DNA of 23,731 bases, from the IMG/VR virus record IMGVR_UViG_3300031673_000488, positions 1 to 23,731 of that record. One strand, written 5' to 3'. The translations under genes and the position numbers were made by a program. Source of the DNA: a virus. Below are positions 6,679 to 14,617 of the stretch, piece by piece (position 1 is the first letter of the stretch; every line of letters starts with the position of its first letter). A model generated the notes under the pieces. The model was given only the letters and a program-made list of their open reading frames with translations, had not been told where the DNA came from and searched no databases.

Positions 6679-7464
6679 GTGGTGATACTGCGCTCGCCCG
6701 TGCTGACCCCGCCGCGCCTCCTGGCGCCAAGGCTGTACCCGCCGGGCATGCGGGATGACTATCTGTGGCGCGTCCTGAGCGTGCGGCCCGGCAACCTCAT
6801 TGGGCTATGGGGCCTGGATGAGCTGAGCGGCAGCGTCGCCCACGATATGAGCGGGCGGCGGCACAACGGCGTCATCGTCGGCGCGGACCCCGGCAAGCAG
6901 GGCATCGGCGACGGCAGGACGTGCATGTGGCTCGACGGCAGCACGGACTACATCAACATCTACAGCACCGCCCTCGCCGCTGCGTTCAACGGGCGTGAGG
7001 GCTCGCTGATGGCGTGGGCGAAAGTGAACAGCGCGGGCGTGTGGATTGATGGGACGCAGCGCCGCGTGGCATATCTGCGGGCGGATGCCAGTAACTATGT
7101 TACGATTTTCCGCAGCACCACCAACGGCCAGATGAACTGGCAATACGTCGCCGCTGGAGTGAGCCAGTTGCCTGGCCGGCTCGGGTTGAGTCTGACGACG
7201 TGGATGCAACTCGTGGTCACGTGGTCCAAAACGGCAGACGCTGTGCGTGGCTATCTGAATGGCGTGCAGCAGGACGCAACGTTCACAGGACTCGGCGTAT
7301 GGGTGGGCGCGCTCGCGGCTGGGGTATGCTGCATCGGCGCTCAGACGACCGCTCCCGCGCAGGTTTGGCACGGCTGGCTCGGCCCCCACGCCATCTGGAC
7401 CTACGCCCTACCGCACGAAGAGATCGAGTACCTGGGGCCGCGCGCCCTGGGGCTGGCAGCGTGA
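6679..7464 (+). CDS. LamG/concanavalin A-like domain virion protein
   Basis: A 261-aa protein with a Pro-rich start (about 1-25) and then a jelly-roll signature. NLIGLWGLDELSGS (about 39-52), HDMSGRRHNGVI, WLDGSTDYINI, GSLMAWAKV, WMQLVVTWS, GYLNGVQQ, then IGA and WHGWLGPHAIWTYAL follow in the order of LamG_3-type lectin-like domains. Such domains commonly bind glycans or ligands. GTG 6679 is chosen because it follows the upstream TAG by one base and opens the frame; GTG 6682 is equally possible. The ribosome-binding site is poor, so coupling to the upstream gene is likely. Its place in the head module suggests display on the capsid. Confidence 0.78.
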   Translation: MVILRSPVLTPPRLLAPRLYPPGMRDDYLWRVLSVRPGNLIGLWGLDELSGSVAHDMSGRRHNGVIVGADPGKQGIGDGRTCMWLDGSTDYINIYSTALAAAFNGREGSLMAWAKVNSAGVWIDGTQRRVAYLRADASNYVTIFRSTTNGQMNWQYVAAGVSQLPGRLGLSLTTWMQLVVTWSKTADAVRGYLNGVQQDATFTGLGVWVGALAAGVCCIGAQTTAPAQVWHGWLGPHAIWTYALPHEEIEYLGPRALGLAA

Positions 7465-7474
7465 GGTGGCGCTG

Positions 7475-7897
7475 ATGTATGCAGTTGTGGAGAATCTGGC
7501 GCTGAACGCGGACCAGCGCGCCACGCTGGAGACGGCGTTGCGGGCCATGGGGCGTCACGATGACCCGCGCCCGATCAACAACAACCACTGGCGCCGGCGG
7601 CTGGACGGCGACGCGGCCCTGTACCACGGCGACTTCCAGGAGGCCGACTGGGGCGTTACCGAGATGAAGCAGCGGCTGGGCAACATCTTCGGCGTCTCAT
7701 GGGTCACTATCGGGAGCGCGACGGCCAGCCTGTCCTACTCGGAGGGCGGCACGACGCTGGCGATCACGTTCAGCCGGTCGGGCGTGGACTATCTGCGGGT
7801 GCTGCTGCTCGGGAACCGCAGCGCGACGCAGGCGCAGGGGTGCGCCGAGGCGCTGGGATATTTGAAGGCGAATGCTGAAGCGTGGGGCGAAGCGTGA
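7475..7897 (+). CDS. Phage protein of unknown function
   Basis: A 140-aa protein starting at ATG 7475, 8 bases after GAGG (7463-7466). The N-terminus is helical (LNADQRATLETALRAMG), the middle charged, and the second half beta-type (TIGSATASLSYSEGGTTLAITFS). No known family is recognised. It ends with GTGA, overlapping the GTG start of the Mu F-like gene, so it is coupled with head assembly. It may assist the LamG-like protein as a chaperone or be a second virion component; this is inference from neighbourhood. Confidence 0.72.
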   Translation: MYAVVENLALNADQRATLETALRAMGRHDDPRPINNNHWRRRLDGDAALYHGDFQEADWGVTEMKQRLGNIFGVSWVTIGSATASLSYSEGGTTLAITFSRSGVDYLRVLLLGNRSATQAQGCAEALGYLKANAEAWGEA

Positions 7898-8727
7898 GCG
7901 ACCTCCTGGGCTCACTCGACCGCTTCCTGGAAGCCGCTGCCCGCGTGAGCAAGTTGCGGGCATTGCGGCCTGTCGAGCGCGGCCTGACGCGGGCCATGCA
8001 GCGGGCGTTTCTCGCGCAGCGCAAGGGGTTCATGCGGCGCTTCGGGTATCTCAGGCGCTACTTCGAGGCGGAGATCACCGAGGCCATCACCGAACGCGAC
8101 TGGCAGGCCGCCTTTGACGAGGCCATGGGCGAGACGGAGGGCGCGTTCACGGGTGCCATCACGGCGGCGGCGCGCAAGGCGATGCGGGCGGGCGCGCGCA
8201 AGGCGATAACAGACATCGGCATGAGGCTGAGCTTCACCCTGCGCAACCCGCGGGCCGTGGCGTACCTTCAGGCCATCGGAGCGGCGCGGGTGACGGCTAT
8301 CAACGAGACGACGCGGCAGTACCTGCGCACGGTGATCGCCAACGGCGTCGCCGAGGGCTGGAGCTACGACCGCATGGCGAGTGCCATCATCGAGAGGTAC
8401 AAGGAGTTTGCAGTCGGGCGCCCACAACAGCACATCGACAGCCGGGCGCACCTCATCGCGGTGACTGAGGCCGGCGAGGCATACGAGCATGCCAACTATA
8501 TCGTCGGCCAGGACTTGCGCGATGCGGGCATCGAGATGGAAAAGCACTGGTCGACCATGGGCGACAACCGAGTCTCAGATGGTTGCCTGGAGAACGAAGC
8601 CGACGGTGACGATGGCTGGGTGCCATTTGACTACGTGTACCAAGGCGGCGGGACGCCATGCCAGCGCCCGCTGAGGTTTCCGGGCTGCCGGTGCGATCTG
8701 ATGGTGAGACGAAAGGGAACTGACTGA
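7894..8727 (+). CDS. Phage Mu F-like minor head protein
   Basis: A head morphogenesis protein of about 277 aa. The N-terminal two thirds is helical and basic. The C-terminal region has the Mu F motif series: RAHLIAVTEAGEAYEHA, KHWSTMGDNRVSDGC, WVPFDY and FPGCRCDLMV. In relatives this protein sits inside the head near the portal and may be ejected with DNA. GTG 7894 overlaps the previous TGA (GTGA); GTG 7882 would add four residues. The last codons encode MVRRKGTD, which is repeated as MVRRKGAD at the end of the next small ORF as part of a 27-base direct repeat. Confidence 0.87.
   Translation: MSDLLGSLDRFLEAAARVSKLRALRPVERGLTRAMQRAFLAQRKGFMRRFGYLRRYFEAEITEAITERDWQAAFDEAMGETEGAFTGAITAAARKAMRAGARKAITDIGMRLSFTLRNPRAVAYLQAIGAARVTAINETTRQYLRTVIANGVAEGWSYDRMASAIIERYKEFAVGRPQQHIDSRAHLIAVTEAGEAYEHANYIVGQDLRDAGIEMEKHWSTMGDNRVSDGCLENEADGDDGWVPFDYVYQGGGTPCQRPLRFPGCRCDLMVRRKGTD
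8701..8727 (+). repeat. 27-base direct repeat, copy 1 (3' end of Mu F-like gene)
   Basis: Starts with ATGGTGAGACGAAAGGG and matches 8921-8947 at 24 of 27 bases by eye. It covers the last eight sense codons and the TGA stop of the Mu F-like gene. The offset is 220 bases. Confidence 0.8.
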
Positions 8728-8728
8728 G

Positions 8729-8947
8729 ATGAGCAAGGCTGGTGAGATACGCGTGCTATTTGAGGAAGTGCTTGAAGAATTGGCGCGCCTTCTGATGGAA
8801 CGTCCAGAGGATGGCTATGAGCGATCATTGCCCACGATGCGAGACAGTCGTGTGGAGGATGACCTGAGCCATTACCGTGCCCGCTTGCAGGCATTGCTTG
8901 ATGAGGACCATAGCGTAGACATGGTGAGACGAAAGGGGGCAGACTGA
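8729..8947 (+). CDS. Small helical protein with duplicated C-terminal tail
   Basis: A 72-aa, charged, mostly helical protein (EIRVLFEEVLEELARLLME...). It starts at ATG 8729, one base after the Mu F-like stop, and ends with MVRRKGAD, nearly identical to the MVRRKGTD end of the upstream gene. Its TGA overlaps the next ATG (TGATG). No family is recognised. The duplicated tail suggests it arose by insertion or unequal recombination after the Mu F-like gene. It could be a small regulatory protein or a decayed inserted ORF, though the frame is intact. Confidence 0.6.
   Translation: MSKAGEIRVLFEEVLEELARLLMERPEDGYERSLPTMRDSRVEDDLSHYRARLQALLDEDHSVDMVRRKGAD
8921..8947 (+). repeat. 27-base direct repeat, copy 2 (3' end of small ORF)
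   Basis: Second copy of the repeat at 8701-8727, with 24 of 27 bases identical, again ending at a TGA stop. The first 17 bases are exact. Confidence 0.8.
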
Positions 8948-9282
8948 TGCCATGGACCGTTGAAGACGTAGACAAGCATAAGGCCGATTTGAGCGACAAG
9001 CAGAAAGAGCAGTGGGTGAAGGTCGCCAACAGCGCGCTGGCAGCCTGCGAGGCCAAGGACGGCGCTGACTGCGACGCGCATGCTATCAGGATCGCCAATG
9101 CGGCAGTTGAGGAGGCAGCCGTACCCAAGAGCCTGCGCGATCGGTTGCGGGAACTGCTGGAGTCGGCGCAGGCGTTGCTGACCGGCGGGCTGGATGCTGA
9201 GTTGCCGGCCATCGAGGCTACAGAGGCGGCTCAGGTAGAACTTGTAGAGTGCGTGCCAATCCCCCGGGAGGTCGAAGCGTGA
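8947..9282 (+). CDS. Small head-region protein (PWTxxDVxxHK family)
   Basis: A 111-aa protein beginning [34 protein letters not shown], followed by [14 protein letters not shown] recall this N-terminal module as a conserved segment found alone or attached to phage head protease or scaffold proteins, resembling ChaB-type small domains. The C-terminal half is a helical acidic tail (residues about 60-111). It begins at ATG 8947 overlapping the previous stop, and its own TGA overlaps the GTG of the HNH gene. If it was once joined to the protease-scaffold downstream, the HNH gene now separates them. The role is not established. Confidence 0.72.
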   Translation: MPWTVEDVDKHKADLSDKQKEQWVKVANSALAACEAKDGADCDAHAIRIANAAVEEAAVPKSLRDRLRELLESAQALLTGGLDAELPAIEATEAAQVELVECVPIPREVEA

Positions 9283-9800
9283 CCGCTGAGTGGGAAGGCC
9301 GGTTCTGGGCGAAGGTGAACAAAACTGCCCTTGGCGGCTGCTGGATGTGGACTGCCGCGCATGATTCCGATGGCTATGGCTGGTTCAAACTGGCTGGCCG
9401 GCAGGTGCTGGCCCATAGGCTTTCATACCAGATGAGTACAGGCATCCAACCTGGATGGCTCATGGTGCTGCATTCTTGCGACAACCCGGCTTGTGTCAAT
9501 CCGGCACATCTCTTTCTGGGTACGGGCCAGGATAACTCTGCTGATATGTGTGCGAAGGGCAGGCAAGCAAGGGGCGACCGACATGGCACTCACCTCCACC
9601 CCGAAAGCGTACTCAGGGGCGAGCGCAACCGTGGCGGCGGCAAGTTGACAGAGGGGCAGGTTCGGAGCATCCGGGCGCAATACGCGGCAGGCAGTGCTAC
9701 TCAAGTCGCTCTGGCCGAGCGGTTCGGCGTCAGCCAAGGCTTGATAAGCGCAATCATACGGCGTGCCTCATGGGGGCACGTGAGGGAGGTTGCGGCATGA
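9279..9800 (+). CDS. HNH endonuclease with C-terminal helix-turn-helix
   Basis: A 173-aa protein with an HNH_3-type core: [11 protein letters not shown] (45-55), [19 protein letters not shown] (63-81; candidate residues H65, N75, H78) and [12 protein letters not shown]-terminal HTH (about 122-168; [33 protein letters not shown]) should direct DNA binding. This is the form of free-standing phage homing-type endonucleases that cut one strand or both at a conserved site and spread into related phages. GTG 9279 has GGGAGG (about 9265-9270) upstream. Its end overlaps the protease ATG (ATGA), so it is well integrated in the head operon. Confidence 0.88.
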   Translation: MTAEWEGRFWAKVNKTALGGCWMWTAAHDSDGYGWFKLAGRQVLAHRLSYQMSTGIQPGWLMVLHSCDNPACVNPAHLFLGTGQDNSADMCAKGRQARGDRHGTHLHPESVLRGERNRGGGKLTEGQVRSIRAQYAAGSATQVALAERFGVSQGLISAIIRRASWGHVREVAA

Positions 9801-10723
9801 CGGTCCTACGTAAAGACGGAACAGCACGGGTGAAAATCATCCAGCCGGGAATCGGTTCGTCGGGCTACTACTCGCCGGAGGTGCTGAAGCGAGATGGCCC
9901 CAACGTATTCAAGGCCAAGACCCATGTCTACTGGAACCATCCGACAGAAAGCGAGGATCGAGAACGGCCAGAGCGCAGCGTCAGTGACTTGGCGGGCGCA
10001 TTGGCCACGGATGCAAAGTTCCTGGACGCAGGTCCAGCGGGCCCGGGGCTCTATGCGGATGTGCAGTTCTTCAGTCCCTATCGGGAGGCCATTGAAGAGC
10101 TCGCTCCTCATGTTGGCATGAGCATCCGTGCTCTTGGCAAAGCCAAGTCGGGCGAGATCGAGGGCAAGAAGATGCCCATTGTTGAGCAGATCGTGGCCGC
10201 CCGTTCGGTTGACGTGGTCACAGTCCCCGGCGCCGGCGGCCAGGTGCTACAGCTATTCGAGGCGGCGCGCGGCAGCAAGCCCGCGCCCATACCAGGAAGG
10301 GAGACAACCGTGGACGAAAAAGAGGCACAGCAACTACGAGAGGCGAATGCCACGTTGACGGCGGAGGTGATGCGGCTGAAAGAGGCGACTCTCCGCAACG
10401 ACGCCCGCGCCTACACGACTGAGGTGCTGGCCCCGATCGACATGCCGGCCAGTGCCCGCGCGCGCGTGCTCGAGGCCCAGGCAGCCAAGCCGGTGGTCAA
10501 GGACGGCGCGCTCGACCGCGAGGCCTACAAGACGCAGATCCAGGAAGCGGGCCGGGCTGAGTTGGCCTACCTGGCCGAGATCGGCAAGTCGGGCGCCATC
10601 ATGGGCATGGGCAGCAGCACGCCACAGTCGGGCACGGCGCTGAAGGAAGCATGGACTGGCCACTTCCGGCGTCTCGGGAAGTCACAGGAAGAGGCCGAGA
10701 AACTCGCGGCCCTGACCTACTAG
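9797..10723 (+). CDS. Prohead protease-scaffold fusion
   Basis: A 308-aa protein. Residues 1-155 resemble a head maturation protease (S78/DUF2213-like), with VYWNHPT (44-50, H48), [16 protein letters not shown] (86-94), PHVGMSIRA (104-112) and [13 protein letters not shown] (136-148, S137). A His-Ser pair such as H48/S137 would fit a herpes/HK97-type serine protease, but the catalytic residues are inferred. Residues about 170-265 form a charged coiled-coil region, typical of the scaffold that shapes the procapsid and is then digested. ATG 9797 overlaps the HNH stop. Position before decoration and major capsid genes agrees. Confidence 0.82.
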   Translation: MTVLRKDGTARVKIIQPGIGSSGYYSPEVLKRDGPNVFKAKTHVYWNHPTESEDRERPERSVSDLAGALATDAKFLDAGPAGPGLYADVQFFSPYREAIEELAPHVGMSIRALGKAKSGEIEGKKMPIVEQIVAARSVDVVTVPGAGGQVLQLFEAARGSKPAPIPGRETTVDEKEAQQLREANATLTAEVMRLKEATLRNDARAYTTEVLAPIDMPASARARVLEAQAAKPVVKDGALDREAYKTQIQEAGRAELAYLAEIGKSGAIMGMGSSTPQSGTALKEAWTGHFRRLGKSQEEAEKLAALTY

Positions 10724-10732
10724 GAGCAGGCC

Positions 10733-11194
10733 ATGGTAGGACAAGGCCCAGACCCGGACCAGATCACGGCCTACGACGCAACCTATCAGCAAGCGGGCGC
10801 GCAGTGCTCCAGCACCTTCGAGGGGCGCCATGTGAACATCGTCGAGAGCCTGCTGGTGCATCCTCCGCATGCCGACGGCCTGGCCGACCATGGCGACCCG
10901 ATACTGGCCGGCTGGAGCCTGGTCGGCGTGGCGCTCAAGAGTGCAGAGGCTGCGACCGACATCATGCCTATCGACACCGAGGGCATCTGGTATCTCATGG
11001 TCGAGGCGGCCTGGGCCAACATCGACATCGGCGACATGGTTTTCATCGACGCAACGACGGCGGTGGTGAGCGATGACTGGGAAGATGTGCCGTTCGGGCA
11101 TGCTCTAGGCCCAGTCGTCTACGAGAGCACCACGCTCATCGCGGTCAAGGTTCATGCGTTTCAGATTTTGCTACCCTGGTGGCTCTTCCCATGA
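10733..11194 (+). CDS. Capsid decoration-like protein, short paralogue
   Basis: A 153-aa protein with GGAG (10724-10727) before ATG 10733. It is homologous to the N-terminal part of the next gene: CSSTFEGRHV, HGDPIL and IDTEGIWYL here match CSSTYEGRHI, HGDPVL and IDTEGIWFL there. The segment IGDMVFIDATTAVVS resembles the DUF2190-like capsid decoration fold. These proteins sit on the outside of the shell and stabilise it. The end is hydrophobic (FQILLPWWLFP), unusual for a secreted or soluble tip and perhaps a packing surface. Family is inferred from position and motifs. Confidence 0.75.
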   Translation: MVGQGPDPDQITAYDATYQQAGAQCSSTFEGRHVNIVESLLVHPPHADGLADHGDPILAGWSLVGVALKSAEAATDIMPIDTEGIWYLMVEAAWANIDIGDMVFIDATTAVVSDDWEDVPFGHALGPVVYESTTLIAVKVHAFQILLPWWLFP

Positions 11195-11221
11195 GCCACA
11201 CAATAACGAGGAGGTAATGCA

Positions 11222-12280
11222 ATGCCAGCGAGATACCTTTCGACGGGTCACAGTGCTGGGGAGGAATGCTCCAGCACCTATGAGGGGCGGCACATCACCC
11301 TCGAGGAGTCGTATCTGATTCACCCGTACCATGCTGCGGACACTCTCGTGGATCACGGCGATCCGGTGCTGTTCGCGGTGGGTAGTGACTGGATGAATGG
11401 CGTCGGCGTGGCGTTCAACAGCGCAGCGGCGGCCACAGACCTGATCGCCATCGATACTGAGGGCATCTGGTTTCTGAACGTCCTGGGCTGTGTCAGCGAC
11501 GGCACCAACGACGGCGCGGCAAGGGCACTGCATGCGGGCGATCCGGTCTATATCGCCAAGGCTGCCAATCAGGTCAACCAACTGAGTGGCCAAGACAATC
11601 CCGATGAGTGGGTGCCGTTCGGCTACTTGCTGGGTGACGTGGCTGCCTCGACGACCGCGCCTACGCTGGTGGCGGTCAAGGTACACTGGGCGCCCAACTT
11701 CCTGGAGACCATCAACGTTGGTTCATTGACTCTTGTCGGTCAGGCTGTGGTCAGCGATAACCACGACATCCCCATAGCGGTTCAGCGAGCGGTCGGGGAA
11801 GTGCAAGAGTCGTGGGGGCTGGAATACGCCTGGCTGAAGGCGTTTGTCGGTCTCGCCGACCCGCTGCATGTAGATGAGGATATGAGCGGCATCTACATGC
11901 GGCTCGAAGACAACAAGGCAGCGACCGGGGGCGACCTCTATGCCGGACGGTTCCAAACTCATGCCAACAACGCGGCCGGGGTGTGGACGCGCCTCTATGG
12001 TCTGTACGTGGCCATTTCCAATGAGCTGTCCGATACTATCACGGAGTCGTTCGGCATCGCCATCGCCATGGGTGGTGCCGGTTGCGCTCCGGCAACTCAA
12101 GCGGCAATCCAAATCTGCGGTGATGGCACCCTGGGCACGCTCCAGGCATGGTTCGACACGGAGATCGGCCGCGGCGCGGGGCTCAAGGCGAATGTGGCAG
12201 CTGTCGGCAACACGGTCTTTGAGATCCCCATCAACATCGACGGGACGATCTATTGTATCCCGGTTATCGCCTGGGCATAG
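11222..12280 (+). CDS. Capsid decoration-like protein, long paralogue with extra C-terminal domain
   Basis: A 352-aa protein with AGGAGG (about 11209-11214) 7-8 bases before ATG 11222. Residues 1 to about 155 are a paralogue of the upstream 153-aa protein. Residues about 165-352 form an additional Gly/Ala-rich, beta-type domain (IYMRLEDNKAATGGDLYAGRF, LYGLYVAIS, SFGIAIAMGG), likely a head fibre or spike carried by the decoration domain. The pair suggests tandem duplication followed by domain gain or loss. The host-binding or stabilising role of the extra domain is inferred. Confidence 0.77.
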   Translation: MPARYLSTGHSAGEECSSTYEGRHITLEESYLIHPYHAADTLVDHGDPVLFAVGSDWMNGVGVAFNSAAAATDLIAIDTEGIWFLNVLGCVSDGTNDGAARALHAGDPVYIAKAANQVNQLSGQDNPDEWVPFGYLLGDVAASTTAPTLVAVKVHWAPNFLETINVGSLTLVGQAVVSDNHDIPIAVQRAVGEVQESWGLEYAWLKAFVGLADPLHVDEDMSGIYMRLEDNKAATGGDLYAGRFQTHANNAAGVWTRLYGLYVAISNELSDTITESFGIAIAMGGAGCAPATQAAIQICGDGTLGTLQAWFDTEIGRGAGLKANVAAVGNTVFEIPINIDGTIYCIPVIAWA

Positions 12281-12291
12281 GAGCGGAGCAG

Positions 12292-12531
12292 ATGACTGGC
12301 GATAACCTGAAACAGCGAGTGGAGCAATTCAAACGCATGCTAGGAGATTTGGCCTATGAGCGGCTGCAACTGGTCAGGCGCATTGAGGCAATCGACAAAG
12401 ACATCGCCTCGCTCGAAGGCGCTCAGCAGGCCAACAATCTGACGCAAAAGGATCTGAACACAGAGGCAGCAATAGCAACGGCCCAGGCGGAAGCCGCGGC
12501 CAACACCGACAAGGAGGCACCCAATGCCTGA
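12292..12531 (+). CDS. Small coiled-coil head protein
   Basis: A 79-aa protein from ATG 12292, with GGAGCGGAG (12280-12288) as ribosome-binding site; an upstream in-frame TTG 12253 is less likely. Residues about 4-50 are a strong coiled coil (NLKQRVEQFKRMLGDL, YERLQLVRRIEAIDKDIASLEG), followed by an Ala/Glu-rich tail. Overlap of 8 bases with the major capsid start suggests coupling. It may be a capsid assembly accessory or internal scaffold-like protein. No family is recognised. Confidence 0.7.
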   Translation: MTGDNLKQRVEQFKRMLGDLAYERLQLVRRIEAIDKDIASLEGAQQANNLTQKDLNTEAAIATAQAEAAANTDKEAPNA

Positions 12532-13666
12532 GTTTCTGAAACTCATGGAGACCTGGGACGGCTACACGCCCGTTCCCCAGCAGTTCAGCGAGGCGGCCGT
12601 GGGGCGCGCCATGGAGCTGCTGACCAACGCCAAGCGGCTGCCGAACCACCGGCACGAGTACCTGCTGCGTGAGGCGATAACGACCTCGGATTTCCCCAAC
12701 CTGTTCGGCTTCATCGTCGAGCGCGACATCCTGGCGAGATACCGGATCGTCGTGGCCGACTGGCGGACCTACTGCGCGACCGGCACCATGCCCAACTTCA
12801 ACCAGGGCGAGCTCCACAAGGTGCAGGGGCAGGATCAGCGGTTGGACCTCGTAGGCGAAAAGGGCGAATACCTCATCGCCCGCGAGTCCAATGCGCACTA
12901 CCATCGCAAGGTCTACAAGCGGGGGCGACAGTTCGACATCTCCTGGGAGGCGCTGGTCAACGACGTGCTCGACTCCATGCGGAACATCCCCCAGAAGTTC
13001 GCCGATGCCTGTATCCGCACTGAGGCCTTCCAGGTGACCAGCCTGTACGCAGCGGCGGCCGGCCCGAACCCACTGCTGTTTGCTGCGGCACCTGGCGTCC
13101 TGGATGTGGACGGCGCACGCGTTATCAACCTGGGCGTGCTGCCGTTGACCATCCTCAACCTGGAGGCCACGCTGGCACTTATGGGGGCGCAGGTCGACGT
13201 CAACGGCGAGCCTATCGCGGTGCGGGGTATCCATCTCGTTGTCCCGATGCCCTTGGAGTTCACGGCGCGCCAGATCCTCACCAGCGCGACGAAGATGTGG
13301 GTTGACCAAGCCGGTGGCGCGGGTGCAGCGATCCCGTATCCGATGACGAACGTGCTCCCACAGATGGGCATCCAGTTGCACGTGGATCCCTACCTGCAGG
13401 TCGTGGATACCTCGGCGACCAATGACACTACCTGGTACGTGTTCGCCGATCCCAGCCAGGGCGAAGCGATCCACATGGATTTCCTGACCGGGCACGAGGA
13501 GCCGGAAATCTGCATGAAGGCATCGGACAAGGTGAGCACGGCCGGCGTGCCCATCTCCCCCTTTGAGGGTGACTTTGCCACAGACAATGTTTTCTACCGG
13601 GTGCGGCACGTGCTCGGCGGCACTCAAGTCGATCCGCGGTTTGCCTACGCGCACCAGGCACCATGA
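12524..13666 (+). CDS. Major capsid protein (HK97-fold, Mu gpT-like)
   Basis: A 380-aa protein with the best ribosome-binding site in the region (AAGGAGG, 12511-12517, 6 bases before ATG 12524), as expected for the most abundant virion protein. The pattern SDFPNLFGFIVERDILARY, GEYLIARESNAHYHRKVYKRGRQFDISWEALVNDVLD (described from about residues 110-150; written in parts) and the later beta-rich domains match gpT/HK97-type major capsid proteins. Position after protease-scaffold and decoration genes, and before connectors, fits. There is no large N-terminal delta domain, consistent with a separate scaffold. Confidence 0.87.
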   Translation: MPEFLKLMETWDGYTPVPQQFSEAAVGRAMELLTNAKRLPNHRHEYLLREAITTSDFPNLFGFIVERDILARYRIVVADWRTYCATGTMPNFNQGELHKVQGQDQRLDLVGEKGEYLIARESNAHYHRKVYKRGRQFDISWEALVNDVLDSMRNIPQKFADACIRTEAFQVTSLYAAAAGPNPLLFAAAPGVLDVDGARVINLGVLPLTILNLEATLALMGAQVDVNGEPIAVRGIHLVVPMPLEFTARQILTSATKMWVDQAGGAGAAIPYPMTNVLPQMGIQLHVDPYLQVVDTSATNDTTWYVFADPSQGEAIHMDFLTGHEEPEICMKASDKVSTAGVPISPFEGDFATDNVFYRVRHVLGGTQVDPRFAYAHQAP

Positions 13667-13872
13667 CCATGAATGAGCAAGCGGCTGCGGGGGGCGGAAG
13701 GCAGCGCCCCCCGCACTGGCCGGTCACGCACGCCGAAGAATACCTGGCGGCGATCCTGGCAGAGTTGCGGGCGCTCAATGCCCGGCTGGCGGCGCCCGCG
13801 CCGGTCGAGGGCGAGACCATCGAGTTGAAAGAGCCGGCGAAGAAGCCGAGGGGCAGGTCCAAGAAGGGATAG
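13663..13872 (+). CDS. Small basic-tailed head protein
   Basis: A 69-aa protein. ATG 13663 overlaps the major capsid TGA (ATGA); ATG 13669 is an alternative. There is a helix around EEYLAAILAELRALNARL (25-42), an acidic linker and a Lys/Arg-rich end (KKPRGRSKK). Short proteins like this often follow the capsid gene in phages, sometimes as head completion or nucleoid-binding factors. No family is recognised; the basic tail suggests DNA contact. Confidence 0.62.
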   Translation: MTMNEQAAAGGGRQRPPHWPVTHAEEYLAAILAELRALNARLAAPAPVEGETIELKEPAKKPRGRSKKG

Positions 13873-13875
13873 GCC

Positions 13876-14256
13876 ATGGTCTTCACATATCTCTTAAGCG
13901 ATGATATAGGTCGCACGCGCCTGCTGATTCCTGACAACAAATCGGCGAAGTACGTCTTCGAGGATGACGAAATCACGGCGATGCTCACCCTTGAGGGCGA
14001 CGACGTGCGCTGCGCGGCGGCGCTGGCGCTGGAGACCATGGCCAGCGATGAGGCGTATGTCCAGAAGGTGATACGCATCCTAGACCTCAGCACCAACGGC
14101 GCAGCGACGGCTGCGGCGCTCATGGCCCGGGCTGCGAGACTGCGCGAGCAGGCTGCGGCGCTCGATGTGACCGGGCTGTTTGACTGGGCGGAGATGGTGA
14201 CCAACGACTTCAGCATGCGGGAGCGGCTGGACGCGGAGGCGTTGCGCGATGCTTAG
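13876..14256 (+). CDS. Head-tail connector (adaptor, gp6/gp15-like)
   Basis: A 126-aa, mostly helical protein. The order LSDDIGRTRLLIPDN, FEDDEITAMLTLEGDDVRCAAALALETMAS and RAARLREQAA fits phage head-tail adaptor proteins (HK97 gp6 or SPP1 gp15 type), which form a ring under the portal. ATG 13876 follows GGGATAGG. It overlaps the next gene by 8 bases. Position directly after the capsid genes is standard. Confidence 0.78.
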   Translation: MVFTYLLSDDIGRTRLLIPDNKSAKYVFEDDEITAMLTLEGDDVRCAAALALETMASDEAYVQKVIRILDLSTNGAATAAALMARAARLREQAAALDVTGLFDWAEMVTNDFSMRERLDAEALRDA

Positions 14257-14617
14257 CTATGCGCCGGTGCATCCTCGGCTGCTGGCAGCGCTGACGCCGA
14301 CGTTCTACCCGAGCCTCTGCAGCATCGAGACCGCGACGGAGACCAACACCAAAGGCAGTATCAGCAAGAGTTGGAACCCGCTGGCCGGCCACGTAGACCT
14401 GGTGTGCCGCATCGCCCCCAATGGCGGCGCTGAGATACGCCGGCCCGACATGACCTACGCGCAGACATCGCACACCATCGACCTGGCCGGTCACTACCCG
14501 GCCATCCGGCCCGAGATGCACGCCATGATCACGGGCCAGGCATACGACATCCAATCTGTAGAGCATGACGGTTCAGGCATCCAGACGCGCCTCCAGGCGC
14601 AGATCGTGAGCACATGA
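14249..14617 (+). CDS. Head closure / stopper protein (head-tail joining)
   Basis: A 122-aa beta-rich protein with ETNTKGSISKSWNPLAGHVDLVCRI, HTIDLAGHYPAIRPEMHAMITGQAYDIQSVEHDGSG (in parts) and QTRLQAQIV. This is the small beta-barrel form of Phage_H_T_join or SPP1 gp16-like proteins that close the connector after packaging. ATG 14249 overlaps the upstream gene by 8 bases; the TGA overlaps the next ATG (ATGA). Confidence 0.75.
   Translation: MLSYAPVHPRLLAALTPTFYPSLCSIETATETNTKGSISKSWNPLAGHVDLVCRIAPNGGAEIRRPDMTYAQTSHTIDLAGHYPAIRPEMHAMITGQAYDIQSVEHDGSGIQTRLQAQIVST

Noticed and set aside
5253-6749. Long reverse-strand ORF of 498 codons over portal end and next gene
   Set aside because: It is opposite clear + strand genes with good starts and has low-complexity Ser/Arg/Gly-rich translation typical of GC-rich antisense frames.
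12374-13654. Long reverse-strand ORF of 426 codons opposite the major capsid gene
   Set aside because: Shadow of the capsid frame in GC-rich DNA; the + strand gene has a strong ribosome-binding site and family motifs.
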